DNA from: Marinobacter sp. LQ44
GTDB lineage: Bacteria; Pseudomonadota; Gammaproteobacteria; Pseudomonadales; Oleiphilaceae
Direction of reading: 5' to 3'
DNA: 64,000 bases
NCBI RefSeq assembly: GCF_001447155.2
Contig: NZ_CP014754.1
Location: 4,340,001 to 4,404,000, forward strand
The position numbers were made by a program, and so were the translations under genes. The notes below the pieces were generated by a model. The model had not been told where the DNA came from. It saw only the letters and a list, made by a program, of their open reading frames with translations, and did not search any database. Below, in pieces: positions 55,362 to 64,000 of this stretch (positions are counted from its first letter, which is position 1; each line of letters starts with the position of its first letter).

Positions 55362-55952
55362 TTACTCTTTTTGCCGCTGCCGGATTTGCCAACGCATCAC
55401 ATGGCGGGCAATTTGTTGGCGGCTACTGTCGTCAAGTTGAACGAACTCGGTGTGAACCCTTGCTCCGCCCCGATCATCCACCTCGGTGCCCAGAACTTCG
55501 GCAATGGCTTGAGGTTGATAGAGTTCCGGCGGCAGGGTCATCCGTACTGCAATGCGGTCGCCTTGATTCCAGGCAGGGGTGCTGCTGAAAAAGGACAGGC
55601 CACCTTCGCTGAGAGTCACATCCTGCCAGTCTTCCGGTTGCAACGGATTTTGCTCAAAGGCGATAATGCGCGCCAGCGTGTCGAGCTTGCTGTTCATGGA
55701 TTTGATCAATCCGGTCAGTAGCCGGTCACGTTCCGCCAGGCTGGCGAGGTGTGCTTTTACGTCCTGGTCCAGCCGGCGGAATTCAGCTTTGAGGCTTTCC
55801 AGTGGCGATCCATTGAACGGATCATCCTGCTCGCTGTCAGCGTTCCCGGAGAGACGGCGGATTTCAAGACCAATACGGTCCTCGATCCGGAAATACTCGC
55901 GTCGGTCGGCTTTGGCATCGGTGATCGGTGGCGTGATAGGCGAGCCTGGCAT
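55362..55952 (-). CDS. PilZ-like domain protein (possible c-di-GMP receptor)
   Basis: A 196-aa cytoplasmic protein. Near the N-terminus, RREYFRIEDRIGLEI (about residues 17-31) contains the RxxxR motif of PilZ domains. A helical insertion (about 45-105, LEEFRRLDQDVKAHL-like) precedes the second half, where WQDVTLSEGGLSFFS carries a degenerate D/NxSxxG motif (TLSEGG). The missing Asp/Asn may weaken c-di-GMP binding. Start ATG at 55952 is behind CGGAGA. Divergent from lolC/E. Confidence 0.65.
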   Translation of the reverse strand: MPGSPITPPITDAKADRREYFRIEDRIGLEIRRLSGNADSEQDDPFNGSPLESLKAEFRRLDQDVKAHLASLAERDRLLTGLIKSMNSKLDTLARIIAFEQNPLQPEDWQDVTLSEGGLSFFSSTPAWNQGDRIAVRMTLPPELYQPQAIAEVLGTEVDDRGGARVHTEFVQLDDSSRQQIARHVMRWQIRQRQKE

Positions 55953-56073
55953 TCTGTCTCCGGCGGGCTGAAATTTTATTGGTAAAGAGTAGTTTAGCAG
56001 TTTCCCGGAGGCTCGCGAGTGATCCGGGGTACCAAACCACGACAGGCCAGAAGGTAGCGACAGGCACCTCCCC

Positions 56074-57318
56074 ATGTTCAGACCCTTATCGTTCTATATC
56101 GGCTTGCGGTACACCGCAGCCAAGCGACGTAATCACTTTATATCCTTTATATCCCTGACCTCCATGCTCGGGCTGATGCTTGGCGTGGCGGTCCTGATCA
56201 TCGTGTTGTCCGTCATGAATGGTTTTGACCGGGAATTGAAGCAGCGCATTCTGGGCATGGTGCCCCACGCCACTATTCAGGGGGCGTCGGGCCCGCTGGA
56301 AGACTGGGAAGAGATTGATCGCCGCGTACAGGAGCATCCACGGGTACTGGCGGCCGCGCCCTTTATTCAGGGCCAGGGCATGGTGACAGGCGGTGGTGAT
56401 GTTCGGGGAGTGATGCTAAGCGGCATTGTGCCCGAGCAGGAAGCCACGGTATCGATCATTGAGAATCACTTCATTGAAGGCAACCTGGATGAACTCAAGC
56501 CGGGAGAATTCGGCATTATCATCGGTCGGCTGATGGCCAACAGCCTCAGGCTCCAGGTCGGAGACAAACTGACGGTTGTCCTGCCGGAAGCCTCGGTAAC
56601 CCCTGCCGGCGTACTGCCGAGACTCAAACGATTTACCGTCAAAGGCATATTCAGTGTCGGTGCCGAGCTGGATGGCAACTATGCGTTGATTCATATGGAT
56701 GATGCGGCCCGCCTGATGCGAACCGGCGGCCGTGCCGAGGGCGTGCGCCTGCTGGTGGATGATCTGTTTGCAGCACCGCGCGTGGTCAACCAGGTTGCGC
56801 AGGATCTGGGAGGGCGTTACTACGTATCTGACTGGACCCGTACCCACGGCAACCTGTTCCAGGCTATACGGATGGAAAAGACCATGATTGGCCTGTTGCT
56901 GATGTTCATTGTGGCCGTCGCCGCTTTCAATATTGTTTCCACCCTGGTCATGGTGGTCACCGACAAAACCGCAGACATCGCGATTTTGCGAACCATGGGG
57001 GCAACACCCGGGCGCATTATGCGAATTTTCATCATTCAGGGGGCGGTAATAGGTATCTTTGGCACCCTGATGGGAACCGCGCTCGGAATCTTCGGAGCCC
57101 TGAATATCAGTGGCTTCATTTCCTGGCTTGAGGAGCTGATGGGGCATCAATTCCTGAGTGCCGACGTCTACTTCATCAGTTACCTGCCGTCCCAATTGCA
57201 GTGGCAGGATGTGGCCATTATCAGCAGTGCCGGAATGGTGATGAGCCTGCTGGCAACGATTTACCCGGCATGGCGGGCATCCAGGGTCGAACCGGCAGAG
57301 GCGTTACGTTATGAGTGA
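56074..57318 (+). CDS. lolC: LolC/E-type permease of the lipoprotein-releasing ABC transporter
   Basis: A 414-aa inner-membrane protein that, with LolD, extracts lipoproteins for transfer to LolA. It has an N-terminal helix (about 27-52), a large periplasmic domain (about 50-260) and three C-terminal helices. RYTAAKRRNHFISFISLTSMLGLMLGV (in part), VLSVMNGFDRELKQRIL and the ending PAWRASRVEPAEALRYE are diagnostic. Only one permease gene is present beside lolD, suggesting a LolC/E homodimer (LolF-like) system. Its stop overlaps the lolD start by 8 bases. Confidence 0.93.
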   Translation: MFRPLSFYIGLRYTAAKRRNHFISFISLTSMLGLMLGVAVLIIVLSVMNGFDRELKQRILGMVPHATIQGASGPLEDWEEIDRRVQEHPRVLAAAPFIQGQGMVTGGGDVRGVMLSGIVPEQEATVSIIENHFIEGNLDELKPGEFGIIIGRLMANSLRLQVGDKLTVVLPEASVTPAGVLPRLKRFTVKGIFSVGAELDGNYALIHMDDAARLMRTGGRAEGVRLLVDDLFAAPRVVNQVAQDLGGRYYVSDWTRTHGNLFQAIRMEKTMIGLLLMFIVAVAAFNIVSTLVMVVTDKTADIAILRTMGATPGRIMRIFIIQGAVIGIFGTLMGTALGIFGALNISGFISWLEELMGHQFLSADVYFISYLPSQLQWQDVAIISSAGMVMSLLATIYPAWRASRVEPAEALRYE

Positions 57319-58018
57319 AGTAGAAATGACGACCAGCAAGCCTTTGGTAATCGACTGCCGCCAGGTTACCCGAACCTACGACCAGGGCCCCGAGACACTG
57401 ACAATTTTCTCCGACATTTCCCTGGAAGTGTCGGCAGGCGAAACTGTTGCCATCGTGGGCAGCAGTGGTGCTGGCAAAACCACGCTGCTGAACCTGCTTG
57501 GCGGCCTGGACCGGCCATCATCCGGCCAGATTCATATCTGTGGTGAGGATATTCACCGGTTGTCGGAAGCCGGCCGGGCACGTTTCCGCAATGGCCACCT
57601 TGGCTTTGTCTACCAGTTCCATCACCTGTTGCCGGAGTTCACAGCGCTGGAAAACGTGATGATGCCCTGCGCACTGGGCGGTCAGTCGCTGGCTGTGGCC
57701 AGGCAGAAAGCCGAAAAATTGCTGGACCGGGTTGGCCTGGGCAAGCGATTGAAGCATAAGCCTTCCGAGCTGTCTGGCGGTGAGCGCCAGCGGGTGGCCA
57801 TTGCCCGGGCACTGGTCAACGAGCCCCAGTGTGTGTTGATGGACGAGCCAACCGGTAACCTGGACGAGCATACCGGCGAGGGTATCAGGGCTCTGATTGA
57901 GGATTTGCGAGAGCAGTCTGGCATTGCCTTTGTTATGGTCACCCACGATATGCGAATGGCGCGGAGCCTCGGCCGGGTGTTGCGACTGGAGCAAGGGCGG
58001 TTGATTCAGGAGGCCTGA
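57311..58018 (+). CDS. lolD: LolD, ATPase of the lipoprotein-releasing transporter
   Basis: A 235-aa ABC ATPase. Walker A GSSGAGKTTLLNLL (about residue 46), Q-loop FVYQFHHLLPEFTALENV, signature LSGGERQRVAIARAL and Walker B VLMDEPTGNLD are intact. The HHLLPEFTALENVMMP stretch is typical of LolD. Overlaps the permease gene (8 bases) and, at the 3' end, the convergent DUF2062 gene (13 bases). Confidence 0.95.
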   Translation: MSEVEMTTSKPLVIDCRQVTRTYDQGPETLTIFSDISLEVSAGETVAIVGSSGAGKTTLLNLLGGLDRPSSGQIHICGEDIHRLSEAGRARFRNGHLGFVYQFHHLLPEFTALENVMMPCALGGQSLAVARQKAEKLLDRVGLGKRLKHKPSELSGGERQRVAIARALVNEPQCVLMDEPTGNLDEHTGEGIRALIEDLREQSGIAFVMVTHDMRMARSLGRVLRLEQGRLIQEA

Positions 58019-58551
58019 TTACGGGCCTTCTTGCGGGCTTTTCTTGAAAAGCGCCGAATCTGCCAGTCGGTGCGGATTTTTCGCCGCCAAAGGTACTGGA
58101 TGATCAGATAGGCGCTGCAGCCCGCAGCAGTCGCCACCACAATTGACCCGACATAGAGCGGCACGCCAATCTCCATCAGGCGGCTGCTCATCCAGGACCA
58201 GGAGAGCTGGAATTCAAAAGCCAGCACGGGGCGGTCCAGAATCCAGGCGCCTACTTTGTAGTTAAAGTAGAAGATGGGCGGCATGGTCAACGGATTGCTG
58301 ATCCAGACCAGGGCGACGGACAACGGCAGGTTGGCATTGATCCAGATGGCCATGCCTGCTGCCGCCGCCATTTGGAATGGCATCGGGATAAAACTGAGAA
58401 ATAGCCCGATCAGGAAGGCGCGAGACACACTGTGCCGGTTGATGTGCCACAGGTTGGGTTCATGAAGGATATCGCCCAGAAAGCGCAATGATTCGATGGA
58501 TTGCACTTTTTCCGGGGAAGGCAGATACCGTTTCATGAACTTCTTGGGCAT
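58006..58551 (-). CDS. DUF2062-domain membrane protein
   Basis: A 181-aa inner-membrane protein with three hydrophobic segments. The DUF2062 core is LWHINRHSVSRAFLIGLFLSFIPMPFQM (in part, about 35-62) and ALVWISNPLTMPPIFYFNYKVGAWIL (in part). A basic C-terminus (RRKIRTDWQIRRFSRKARKK) faces the cytoplasm. Some members are fused to glycosyltransferases, but no biochemical role is established. It is convergent with lolD. Confidence 0.88.
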   Translation of the reverse strand: MPKKFMKRYLPSPEKVQSIESLRFLGDILHEPNLWHINRHSVSRAFLIGLFLSFIPMPFQMAAAAGMAIWINANLPLSVALVWISNPLTMPPIFYFNYKVGAWILDRPVLAFEFQLSWSWMSSRLMEIGVPLYVGSIVVATAAGCSAYLIIQYLWRRKIRTDWQIRRFSRKARKKARNQAS

Positions 58552-58631
58552 AGGAAGTTCGGCCTGTTGCTTCGCAATGGATAACTTCCGGCACCCTGAG
58601 CGAGCCGGGCTAATGCACTGGAGGACAAGGA

Positions 58632-61088
58632 TTGTCCGGTCTGTTTCATACTCACCAAACGCCTGAACACAGCGTAGTCGGCGCGCCCGGCATTGTCGCG
58701 TTCTCGTGCGGCGTTATCTTACTGTATCAACTGACGCTTTTACCACCGCCCGGGTGGCTGTTTTTGGTCGGGCTGCTGATGGTCAGTGCGTCTCTCCTGA
58801 TCCGTCAGGGCACCATGCGCCGTCTGGTCAGGCTGTTGGCTCTGCTTGTGCTGGGTCTGGCCTGGGCTGGCTGGCATTCTGAAGCGCGCCTGGCGGAGCG
58901 CTTGCCGGCGGATATGGAAGGCAAGCGTCTGGAACTATCAGGGTATGTTTGTGAGCTTCCGCAGGCTGGCAGTTTCAGCAGTTTGCGCTTTAGCGTGTGT
59001 GTTGTCAGTTGGCACAGCGAAGGCCAACAGGGCGCCACACCGGTACTTCCCCGCAGAGTGCGTCTCTCCTGGTATGGCCGGAATGATCAGGCGCTGCCCG
59101 GCCATCGGCTGAGGCTGGAGGTGGTCCTTAAACGGCCGCACGGCAACCTGAATCCCGAGGGGTTTCGTTATGAGGATTGGCTGTTCAGGAAAGGTTACCG
59201 GGCAACCGGAAGCGTTCGGGCGGTTGCCCTGGACCAGGATCTTCATTGTGGCTGGCATTGCCGGTACCACGCCTGGCGTCAAACGGTTGCTGAGCAGGTT
59301 CATCGGCATTTTTCCGATGCCGGTGAATACCCATTGATTGCCTCGTTACTGATCGGCCACCGCGGTTATCTCACGGATCGGCATTGGCAAACGCTTCGGG
59401 CGACGGGCACGATTCACCTGGTGGCGATATCAGGGTTGCACTTGGGACTGGTGGCGGTTGGTGCTGGCCTGGTTGCCCGCCGCTTCACCTTGTCAGTGCC
59501 GGCGCACTGGCTGGATGAGCGGCGCAGGCGAATCGCAGGCTTTGCGCTGGTTATCCTGTGTTGCCTGTTCTATGCCCTGGTTGCGGGGTTTACCGTACCA
59601 ACCCGCCGGGCCTTGATCATGGTTCTGGTTGGCGGCTGGTATCTGCTTCTGGCCCGCGAGGCCAGTGTCTGGCGACCATTCTGTTCCGCCTTGTTTCTGG
59701 TGCTGTTACTTGACCCGTTCGCGCCGCTGGATCAGGGGTTCTGGTTGTCCTTTGGTGCGGTGGCGGTCTTGCTGGCGGTATTCAGCGGGCGTCTGGCAGG
59801 CCCCGGCTGGCTCAAGGGGCTGGTGTTGGCACAGGTAGCGGTTTTTGCGGGCTTGTGGCCATTGTTGTCCGGGCTTGGGCAGAGCCAACCGCTGGCCGGT
59901 TTGGTGGCAAACCTGGTGGCGATTCCCTGGGTATCGCTGGTTGTGATGCCGGTGCTGTTCGCAGGTGCTTTGTTGGTGCTGGTGTCCGGTGGCGCGGTGA
60001 CGGGTTGGGTAAGTTCGCTGCTTGATGCAGTACTGGGCCCGTTGATGGCCTGGCTGCAGTGGGTGGAGCAACTGGCTGCTCCAGTGTCCGTATTAACGCC
60101 AGAGGCATCACCCTTTTTGCTGGCATTGTTGGCGGCTGTCGTCGTTCTGCTGCTCCGTTTCCCTGACAGGGTTTTTCGCCTGATGACCGTGGCGTTAGTC
60201 GGGGCCTGGGCGGTCACGGCGGTGCTGACAAGGCCTGCCGCCATTAACCCGGAGGTGGTGGAGCCGGAAATTCGTGTCTGGGATGTGGGCCAGGGTCTGT
60301 CTGTTCTGGTGCGTGTGGGGCGCAAGGCACTGGTTTACGACACAGGGCCGGAAGTACGGGGTGTGTTTTCGGCTGTTGACTCGACACTGCTTCCGAACCT
60401 CCGGGCCCTGGGGATTAACAAACTTGATCGTCTGATAATCAGCCACGGTGACAGTGACCACGCCGGTGGCCTGGTACAGTTGGTACAAGCCGTAGAGGTG
60501 GGGCAGATACAGAGCGGTGAGCCGGAAGTCGTGGCCGGGATTCTGGACGAAGTGCCGGGGAAATCGGTAGGACAGTGTCGGTCAGAGCCGTTCGAGTGGC
60601 ATGGGGTGGTGTTCGAATTCTGGCAGTCCCAAGCCGAGCGCACCGGAAACGATGCGTCCTGTGTGGTCCGGGTTCACCATCCCGCCAGTGGTTCTGACGT
60701 GCTGCTTACCGGGGATATCAGTAAACGGGTAGAGGCAGAGATGCTTGCCCCCGGCGCGGTGCCGTGGTTGCGCAAGGCAGTGGATTTCCGCTTGGTGCTT
60801 GCGCCGCACCACGGCAGCAAAACATCGTCCTCTGCACCGTGGATCGATCGTGTCGCGCCCGACTGGGTAATCTACACAGCGGGCTATCGGCATAGATACG
60901 GCCACCCCCATCCTGATGTGGTGGCCCGGTACCAGCTGGCGAATGCTCGCCCACTCAACACTGCCTGCTCCGGAGAGATCGTCATTAACTTGAGTAAGCA
61001 TGGCCCGAAAATCAGTGAGCTGCGCCACACGGTTCCGTTTTGGATCCAGGGTCCGGGGCTGACCCGTGACCAATGTAAAATACCGTGA
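58632..61088 (+). CDS. comEC: ComEC/Rec2 DNA-internalisation channel
   Basis: An 818-aa polytopic membrane protein for uptake of single-stranded DNA in natural transformation. It has an N-terminal DUF4131/OB-like part, a competence domain with many helices (about 260-540, including HLVAISGLHLGLVAVGAGL, in part), and a C-terminal metallo-beta-lactamase-like nuclease domain with ISHGDSDHAGG (about 610). The start is a TTG preceded by GGAGG (seven-base spacing); no ATG gives the same N-terminus. Other competence genes are outside the window. Confidence 0.94.
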   Translation: MSGLFHTHQTPEHSVVGAPGIVAFSCGVILLYQLTLLPPPGWLFLVGLLMVSASLLIRQGTMRRLVRLLALLVLGLAWAGWHSEARLAERLPADMEGKRLELSGYVCELPQAGSFSSLRFSVCVVSWHSEGQQGATPVLPRRVRLSWYGRNDQALPGHRLRLEVVLKRPHGNLNPEGFRYEDWLFRKGYRATGSVRAVALDQDLHCGWHCRYHAWRQTVAEQVHRHFSDAGEYPLIASLLIGHRGYLTDRHWQTLRATGTIHLVAISGLHLGLVAVGAGLVARRFTLSVPAHWLDERRRRIAGFALVILCCLFYALVAGFTVPTRRALIMVLVGGWYLLLAREASVWRPFCSALFLVLLLDPFAPLDQGFWLSFGAVAVLLAVFSGRLAGPGWLKGLVLAQVAVFAGLWPLLSGLGQSQPLAGLVANLVAIPWVSLVVMPVLFAGALLVLVSGGAVTGWVSSLLDAVLGPLMAWLQWVEQLAAPVSVLTPEASPFLLALLAAVVVLLLRFPDRVFRLMTVALVGAWAVTAVLTRPAAINPEVVEPEIRVWDVGQGLSVLVRVGRKALVYDTGPEVRGVFSAVDSTLLPNLRALGINKLDRLIISHGDSDHAGGLVQLVQAVEVGQIQSGEPEVVAGILDEVPGKSVGQCRSEPFEWHGVVFEFWQSQAERTGNDASCVVRVHHPASGSDVLLTGDISKRVEAEMLAPGAVPWLRKAVDFRLVLAPHHGSKTSSSAPWIDRVAPDWVIYTAGYRHRYGHPHPDVVARYQLANARPLNTACSGEIVINLSKHGPKISELRHTVPFWIQGPGLTRDQCKIP

Positions 61089-61160
61089 CATTCCGGGTGT
61101 GGCCTGAACGGGCAGCTATGCTAAAGTAGCGCGGCTTGTAATTAATCAGGGAGATCAAGC

Positions 61161-61787
61161 GTGTTCGAGCTGTTGAAAGCCGGTGGCATCCTGATGGTGC
61201 CCATTGTTGCCTGTTCCATCCTGGCGCTTGCCATTGTTCTGGAGCGATTCTGGACTCTGCGAGCCTCCAGGGTAGCGCCCCCACAATCGATTAACGAACT
61301 CTGGCGCTGGATCAAGAAAAAAGAACTGAACGGGCGCAAGCTCAAGGCGCTTCAGGGCTCCTCACCGCTGGGCCGTATACTCGCTGGCGGGCTGATCAAC
61401 GCCAAGCACGGCCGGGAGATCATGAAAGAGAGCATCGAGCACGAAGCCAGCCAGGTCATCCATGATCTGGAACGCTTCCTGAACCCCCTCGGCACCATTG
61501 CCACTATTACACCGCTGCTGGGCTTGCTGGGTACGGTCATCGGTATGATCAAAGTATTTGCGGAAATTCAGCTGGCGGGCGTGGGTAACGCCGGTAATCT
61601 CGCTGGCGGTATTTCGGAAGCGCTGATCACTACGGCCGCGGGCCTGAGCGTGGCTATTCCCGCCCTGATTTGTCATCGCTACTTCATTCGTCGCGTTGAT
61701 GAGCTGGTCGTTAACATGGAGCAGGAAGCCATCAAGCTGGTGGAAGTGGTTCATGGCGACCGTGAAATCGACGTGGAAGGAGCCTGA
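61161..61787 (+). CDS. exbB: ExbB/TolQ-family proton-channel protein
   Basis: A 208-aa inner-membrane protein with three helices (about 8-30, 110-132, 150-175). LGTIATITPLLGLLGTVIGMIKVF and GGISEALITTAAGLSVAIPALICHRYF (in parts) are the conserved pore helices, including the Thr and Glu/Ser residues used in proton flow. It pairs with the ExbD-like gene 5 bases downstream. Start is GTG behind GGGAG. ExbB/TolQ pairs before msbA occur in Pseudomonas and Marinobacter; the energised partner is unknown. Confidence 0.9.
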   Translation: MFELLKAGGILMVPIVACSILALAIVLERFWTLRASRVAPPQSINELWRWIKKKELNGRKLKALQGSSPLGRILAGGLINAKHGREIMKESIEHEASQVIHDLERFLNPLGTIATITPLLGLLGTVIGMIKVFAEIQLAGVGNAGNLAGGISEALITTAAGLSVAIPALICHRYFIRRVDELVVNMEQEAIKLVEVVHGDREIDVEGA

Positions 61788-61792
61788 ACACC

Positions 61793-62218
61793 GTGAAGTT
61801 CAAGCGCCAGAGAAGCCAGGAGGTCGGGGTTGACCTGACGCCACTGATCGATGTGGTGTTCCTGTTGCTGATTTTCTTTATGGTGTCCACCACCTTTACC
61901 CGGGAAAGCCACCTGCAGGTGGATTTGCCCGAGGCGAGCGGCGAACCGGTTTCGCCCTCTGAGGTAAGGCAGATCGATGTGGTGATCAATGCTGAGGGCC
62001 AGTACATCCTGAACGAGAGGACCCTGGTCAATAATCGGCGTGAAACCCTTGAGCGGGGTGTCAGGGAATTAGCTGAGGGAGACAACAGCTTGCCGTTTAT
62101 CATTACGGCCGATGCCAGAACTCCCCATGAATACGTTGTGCGCGCCATGGATGTGGCCGGCCGCCTGGGGTTTGCGAAACTGAGCATAACCACAGAGCGG
62201 GAGGCTGAGAATCCGTGA
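61793..62218 (+). CDS. exbD: ExbD/TolR-family energy-transducing protein
   Basis: A 141-aa single-pass protein: basic N-terminus KFKRQRSQEVGVDLTPLIDVVFLLLIFFMV with the proton-carrying Asp in LTPLIDVVFLLLIFF (near residue 19), then a periplasmic domain (about 45-141). It begins with GTG and its stop overlaps the GTG start of msbA by 4 bases, so ExbB-ExbD-MsbA are translationally linked. Confidence 0.92.
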   Translation: MKFKRQRSQEVGVDLTPLIDVVFLLLIFFMVSTTFTRESHLQVDLPEASGEPVSPSEVRQIDVVINAEGQYILNERTLVNNRRETLERGVRELAEGDNSLPFIITADARTPHEYVVRAMDVAGRLGFAKLSITTEREAENP

Positions 62219-63987
62219 TCGATGCAAGGCCGGAACCTCTGAAGGTACCGCCAACCGGAAGCTGGGCAACCTACAAGCGATTGCTCGCCTACGTGAAACC
62301 CTTCTGGTTCGCGTTCTCCCTGGCGGTGCTGGGGAACATTATCTATGCTGCGGCCTCCACAGGCATGGCGGCTGCCATGGAGTATGTGATCACCGCCATT
62401 GAGAATCCGACGGATCAGAACCGGTTGTTCTTGACGGGCCTGATTGTCGGCATTTTCGCCTTGCGGGGGGTGGGCACCTTTTTCAGTCAATACTTCATCA
62501 GTTACGTCGGGCGGCAGGTAATCAATGCCCTCCGCAATGATGTGTTCGATCGCCTGATGACACTGCCGTCGCGGTATTATGATGACAATGCTTCTGGCAG
62601 GTTGGTGTCCAAACTTACCTTCAATGTCGAGCAGGTGGCCGAGGCCTCAACCAACGCCATCACCATCACCCTCCGTGAAGGCCTGACCATCGTCGGCTTG
62701 CTGGGCTTTATGCTGTATACCAACTGGAAGCTGACCCTGGTGTTCCTGACCGTGGGGCCGGTGATCGGGTTGGTGGTGAATTACGCCAGCAAGCGCTTTC
62801 GCCGAATCAGCAAGCGCATTCAGGGGTCGATGGGTGATATCACCCACGTGGCCTCAGAATCCATCTCCGGTTACAGGGTGGTGCGAACCTTTGGGGGGGA
62901 AGACTACGAACGTGAACGCTTCCGGGAAGTCAGCGACCAGAACCTCAAACAAAGCCTGAAAATGGCCTCTACTCAGGCCATCAGCGTGCCGGTCATCCAG
63001 GTGTTGGTGGCTATCGCCATTGCCGCGCTGGTCTGGACCATGTTGTCTCCGGAAATCCGTGGTGAGATGAGTACCGGCCAGTTAATCGCCTTCATTACCG
63101 CGGCGACGACCATGGCCAAGCCCATTCGTCAGGTAACCTCGGTGCACGCCATGATTCAGAAGGGCGTGGCTGCGGCCTATGACGTGTTTGAAACCATGGA
63201 CGAGCAGCCAGAGGAAGATCGCGGCGAATACACCCCAGATCGTGTGGAAGGCCATATTGAGTTCGATAAGGTGTGCTTCCGCTATCGTGATCAACTGGAT
63301 AATGTCCTGGACGGCATTTCAGTGAAGGTGCCGGCCGGGCAGAGTGTGGCACTGGTCGGCCGTTCGGGCAGTGGTAAATCGTCTATGGTCAGCCTGCTAC
63401 CCCGATTCTATGAGTACACCGAGGGTGACATCCGAATCGATTGCAGGTCTCTCAAGGAGTTCTCGCTCAAGGGTTTGCGTTCCCAGATTGCTCTGGTGAA
63501 CCAGAACGTGGTGCTGTTCAACGACACCATTGCCGCCAACATCGCCTACGGTGCCTTGCGCAACTGCAGTCGTGAAGAAATCCGGGAAGCCGCCGCCAAG
63601 GCTCATGCCCTGGAGTTTATCGACCGGATGCCGGAAGGCCTGGATACCATGATCGGGGATAACGGCGTGATGTTGTCTGGCGGCCAGCGCCAGCGCCTGG
63701 CCATTGCCCGGGCTTTGCTGAAGAACGCCCCGATCCTGATCCTTGATGAGGCCACGTCGGCACTGGATACAGAGTCAGAACGGCATATTCAGGAAGCCCT
63801 TGAGACGGTGATGCAAGGCCGGACGACGCTGGTCATTGCCCACCGCCTGTCCACCATCGAAAAGGCGGACCGGATACTGGTGATGGACAAAGGCCACATT
63901 GTCGAATCCGGCACGCATGAGGAATTGCTGGCGGCAGATGGCGCCTATGCCCAGTTGCATCAGATCCAGTTCAGTGAGCATGCATGA
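62215..63987 (+). CDS. msbA: Lipid A export ATP-binding/permease protein MsbA
   Basis: A 590-aa half-transporter that flips lipid A-core across the inner membrane. Six helices (about 20-310) are followed by an ABC domain: Walker A VGRSGSGKSSMV (about residue 383), signature LSGGQRQRLAIARAL and Walker B ILILDEATSALD. The VNQNVVLFNDTIAANIAYG segment is typical of MsbA. It starts with GTG and is followed by lpxK with a 4-base overlap, the conserved msbA-lpxK order. Confidence 0.95.
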   Translation: MIDARPEPLKVPPTGSWATYKRLLAYVKPFWFAFSLAVLGNIIYAAASTGMAAAMEYVITAIENPTDQNRLFLTGLIVGIFALRGVGTFFSQYFISYVGRQVINALRNDVFDRLMTLPSRYYDDNASGRLVSKLTFNVEQVAEASTNAITITLREGLTIVGLLGFMLYTNWKLTLVFLTVGPVIGLVVNYASKRFRRISKRIQGSMGDITHVASESISGYRVVRTFGGEDYERERFREVSDQNLKQSLKMASTQAISVPVIQVLVAIAIAALVWTMLSPEIRGEMSTGQLIAFITAATTMAKPIRQVTSVHAMIQKGVAAAYDVFETMDEQPEEDRGEYTPDRVEGHIEFDKVCFRYRDQLDNVLDGISVKVPAGQSVALVGRSGSGKSSMVSLLPRFYEYTEGDIRIDCRSLKEFSLKGLRSQIALVNQNVVLFNDTIAANIAYGALRNCSREEIREAAAKAHALEFIDRMPEGLDTMIGDNGVMLSGGQRQRLAIARALLKNAPILILDEATSALDTESERHIQEALETVMQGRTTLVIAHRLSTIEKADRILVMDKGHIVESGTHEELLAADGAYAQLHQIQFSEHA

Positions 63988-64000
63988 GCAGCAGCTGGAT
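63984..64000 (+). CDS. lpxK: Start of lpxK, tetraacyldisaccharide 4'-kinase (partial)
   Basis: An ATG at 63984 overlaps the msbA stop (ATGA) and opens MSSSW before the window ends. Five codons cannot be identified by sequence. The call rests on the conserved msbA-lpxK order in gammaproteobacteria and the typical coupling overlap. Confidence 0.5.

Overview
The window looks like a chromosomal segment of a marine gammaproteobacterium, most likely Marinobacter or a close relative. The evidence is a complete cbb3 oxidase locus, proteins that read as Pseudomonas/Marinobacter-type orthologues (RluE, HflD, RoxA, CspD-ClpS-ClpA, Bpt/Aat, ComEC-ExbB-ExbD-MsbA-LpxK), a phasin-like pseudogene, and a moderately high G+C content judged by eye. 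It is a dense, largely housekeeping region. I see no CRISPR array, rRNA, tRNA, insertion sequence or prophage.

Layout. 1-2.1 kb: the tail of a probable chemotaxis receptor, a four-CBS/PAS/GGDEF diguanylate cyclase and a broken phasin gene. 2.2-4.1 kb: a DksA-type zinc-finger protein and an SLC13-type carboxylate/Na+ symporter. 4.3-8.9 kb: a four-gene envelope operon (C39-like cysteine peptidase, FapF-like beta-barrel, FadL-family barrel, MalM-like lipoprotein); this is the least understood part of the window. 8.9-11.3 kb (minus): polysaccharide deacetylase, DnaJ-related protein and TetR regulator. 11.4 kb: ttcA. 12.3-21 kb (minus): ccoN-O-Q-P, ccoG-H-I-S and a TauE/SafE-family protein, with an Anr/FNR-like site upstream of ccoN and two strong hairpins between ccoP and ccoG. 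21-30.6 kb: hydrolase, a 7TMR-DISM diguanylate cyclase, rlmM, a monooxygenase-like protein, tusA, dsbD, epmC, rhlB and pdxB.

30.7-39 kb: htpX, alaA with a small conserved protein, a glutathione peroxidase/OhrR-type regulator pair behind a perfect 20-bp palindrome, a hybrid histidine kinase, and a LysR regulator behind a 45-bp concentric inverted repeat. 38.9-45.4 kb (minus): a seven-gene run rluE-NUDIX-mnmA-hflD-purB-roxA-acetyltransferase, rich in tRNA, rRNA and ribosomal-protein modification. 45.6-51.8 kb: cspD, clpS-clpA, infA, bpt, aat and trxB; the N-degron writers (Aat, Bpt) and the reader/unfoldase (ClpS, ClpA) lie within about 5 kb. 52-54.9 kb (minus): aguA-aguB (agmatine to putrescine) with a MoxR AAA+ ATPase and none of its usual partners. 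55-64 kb: a small secreted protein, a PilZ-like protein, lolC/E-lolD, a DUF2062 protein, and comEC-exbB-exbD-msbA-lpxK (lpxK cut by the window end).

Themes are envelope biogenesis (LolCD, MsbA/LpxK, FadL and FapF-like barrels), microaerobic respiration (cbb3), thiol and peroxide homeostasis (DsbD, TrxB, Gpx/OhrR), translation quality and modification, regulated proteolysis, and c-di-GMP signalling (two cyclases and one PilZ-like protein).
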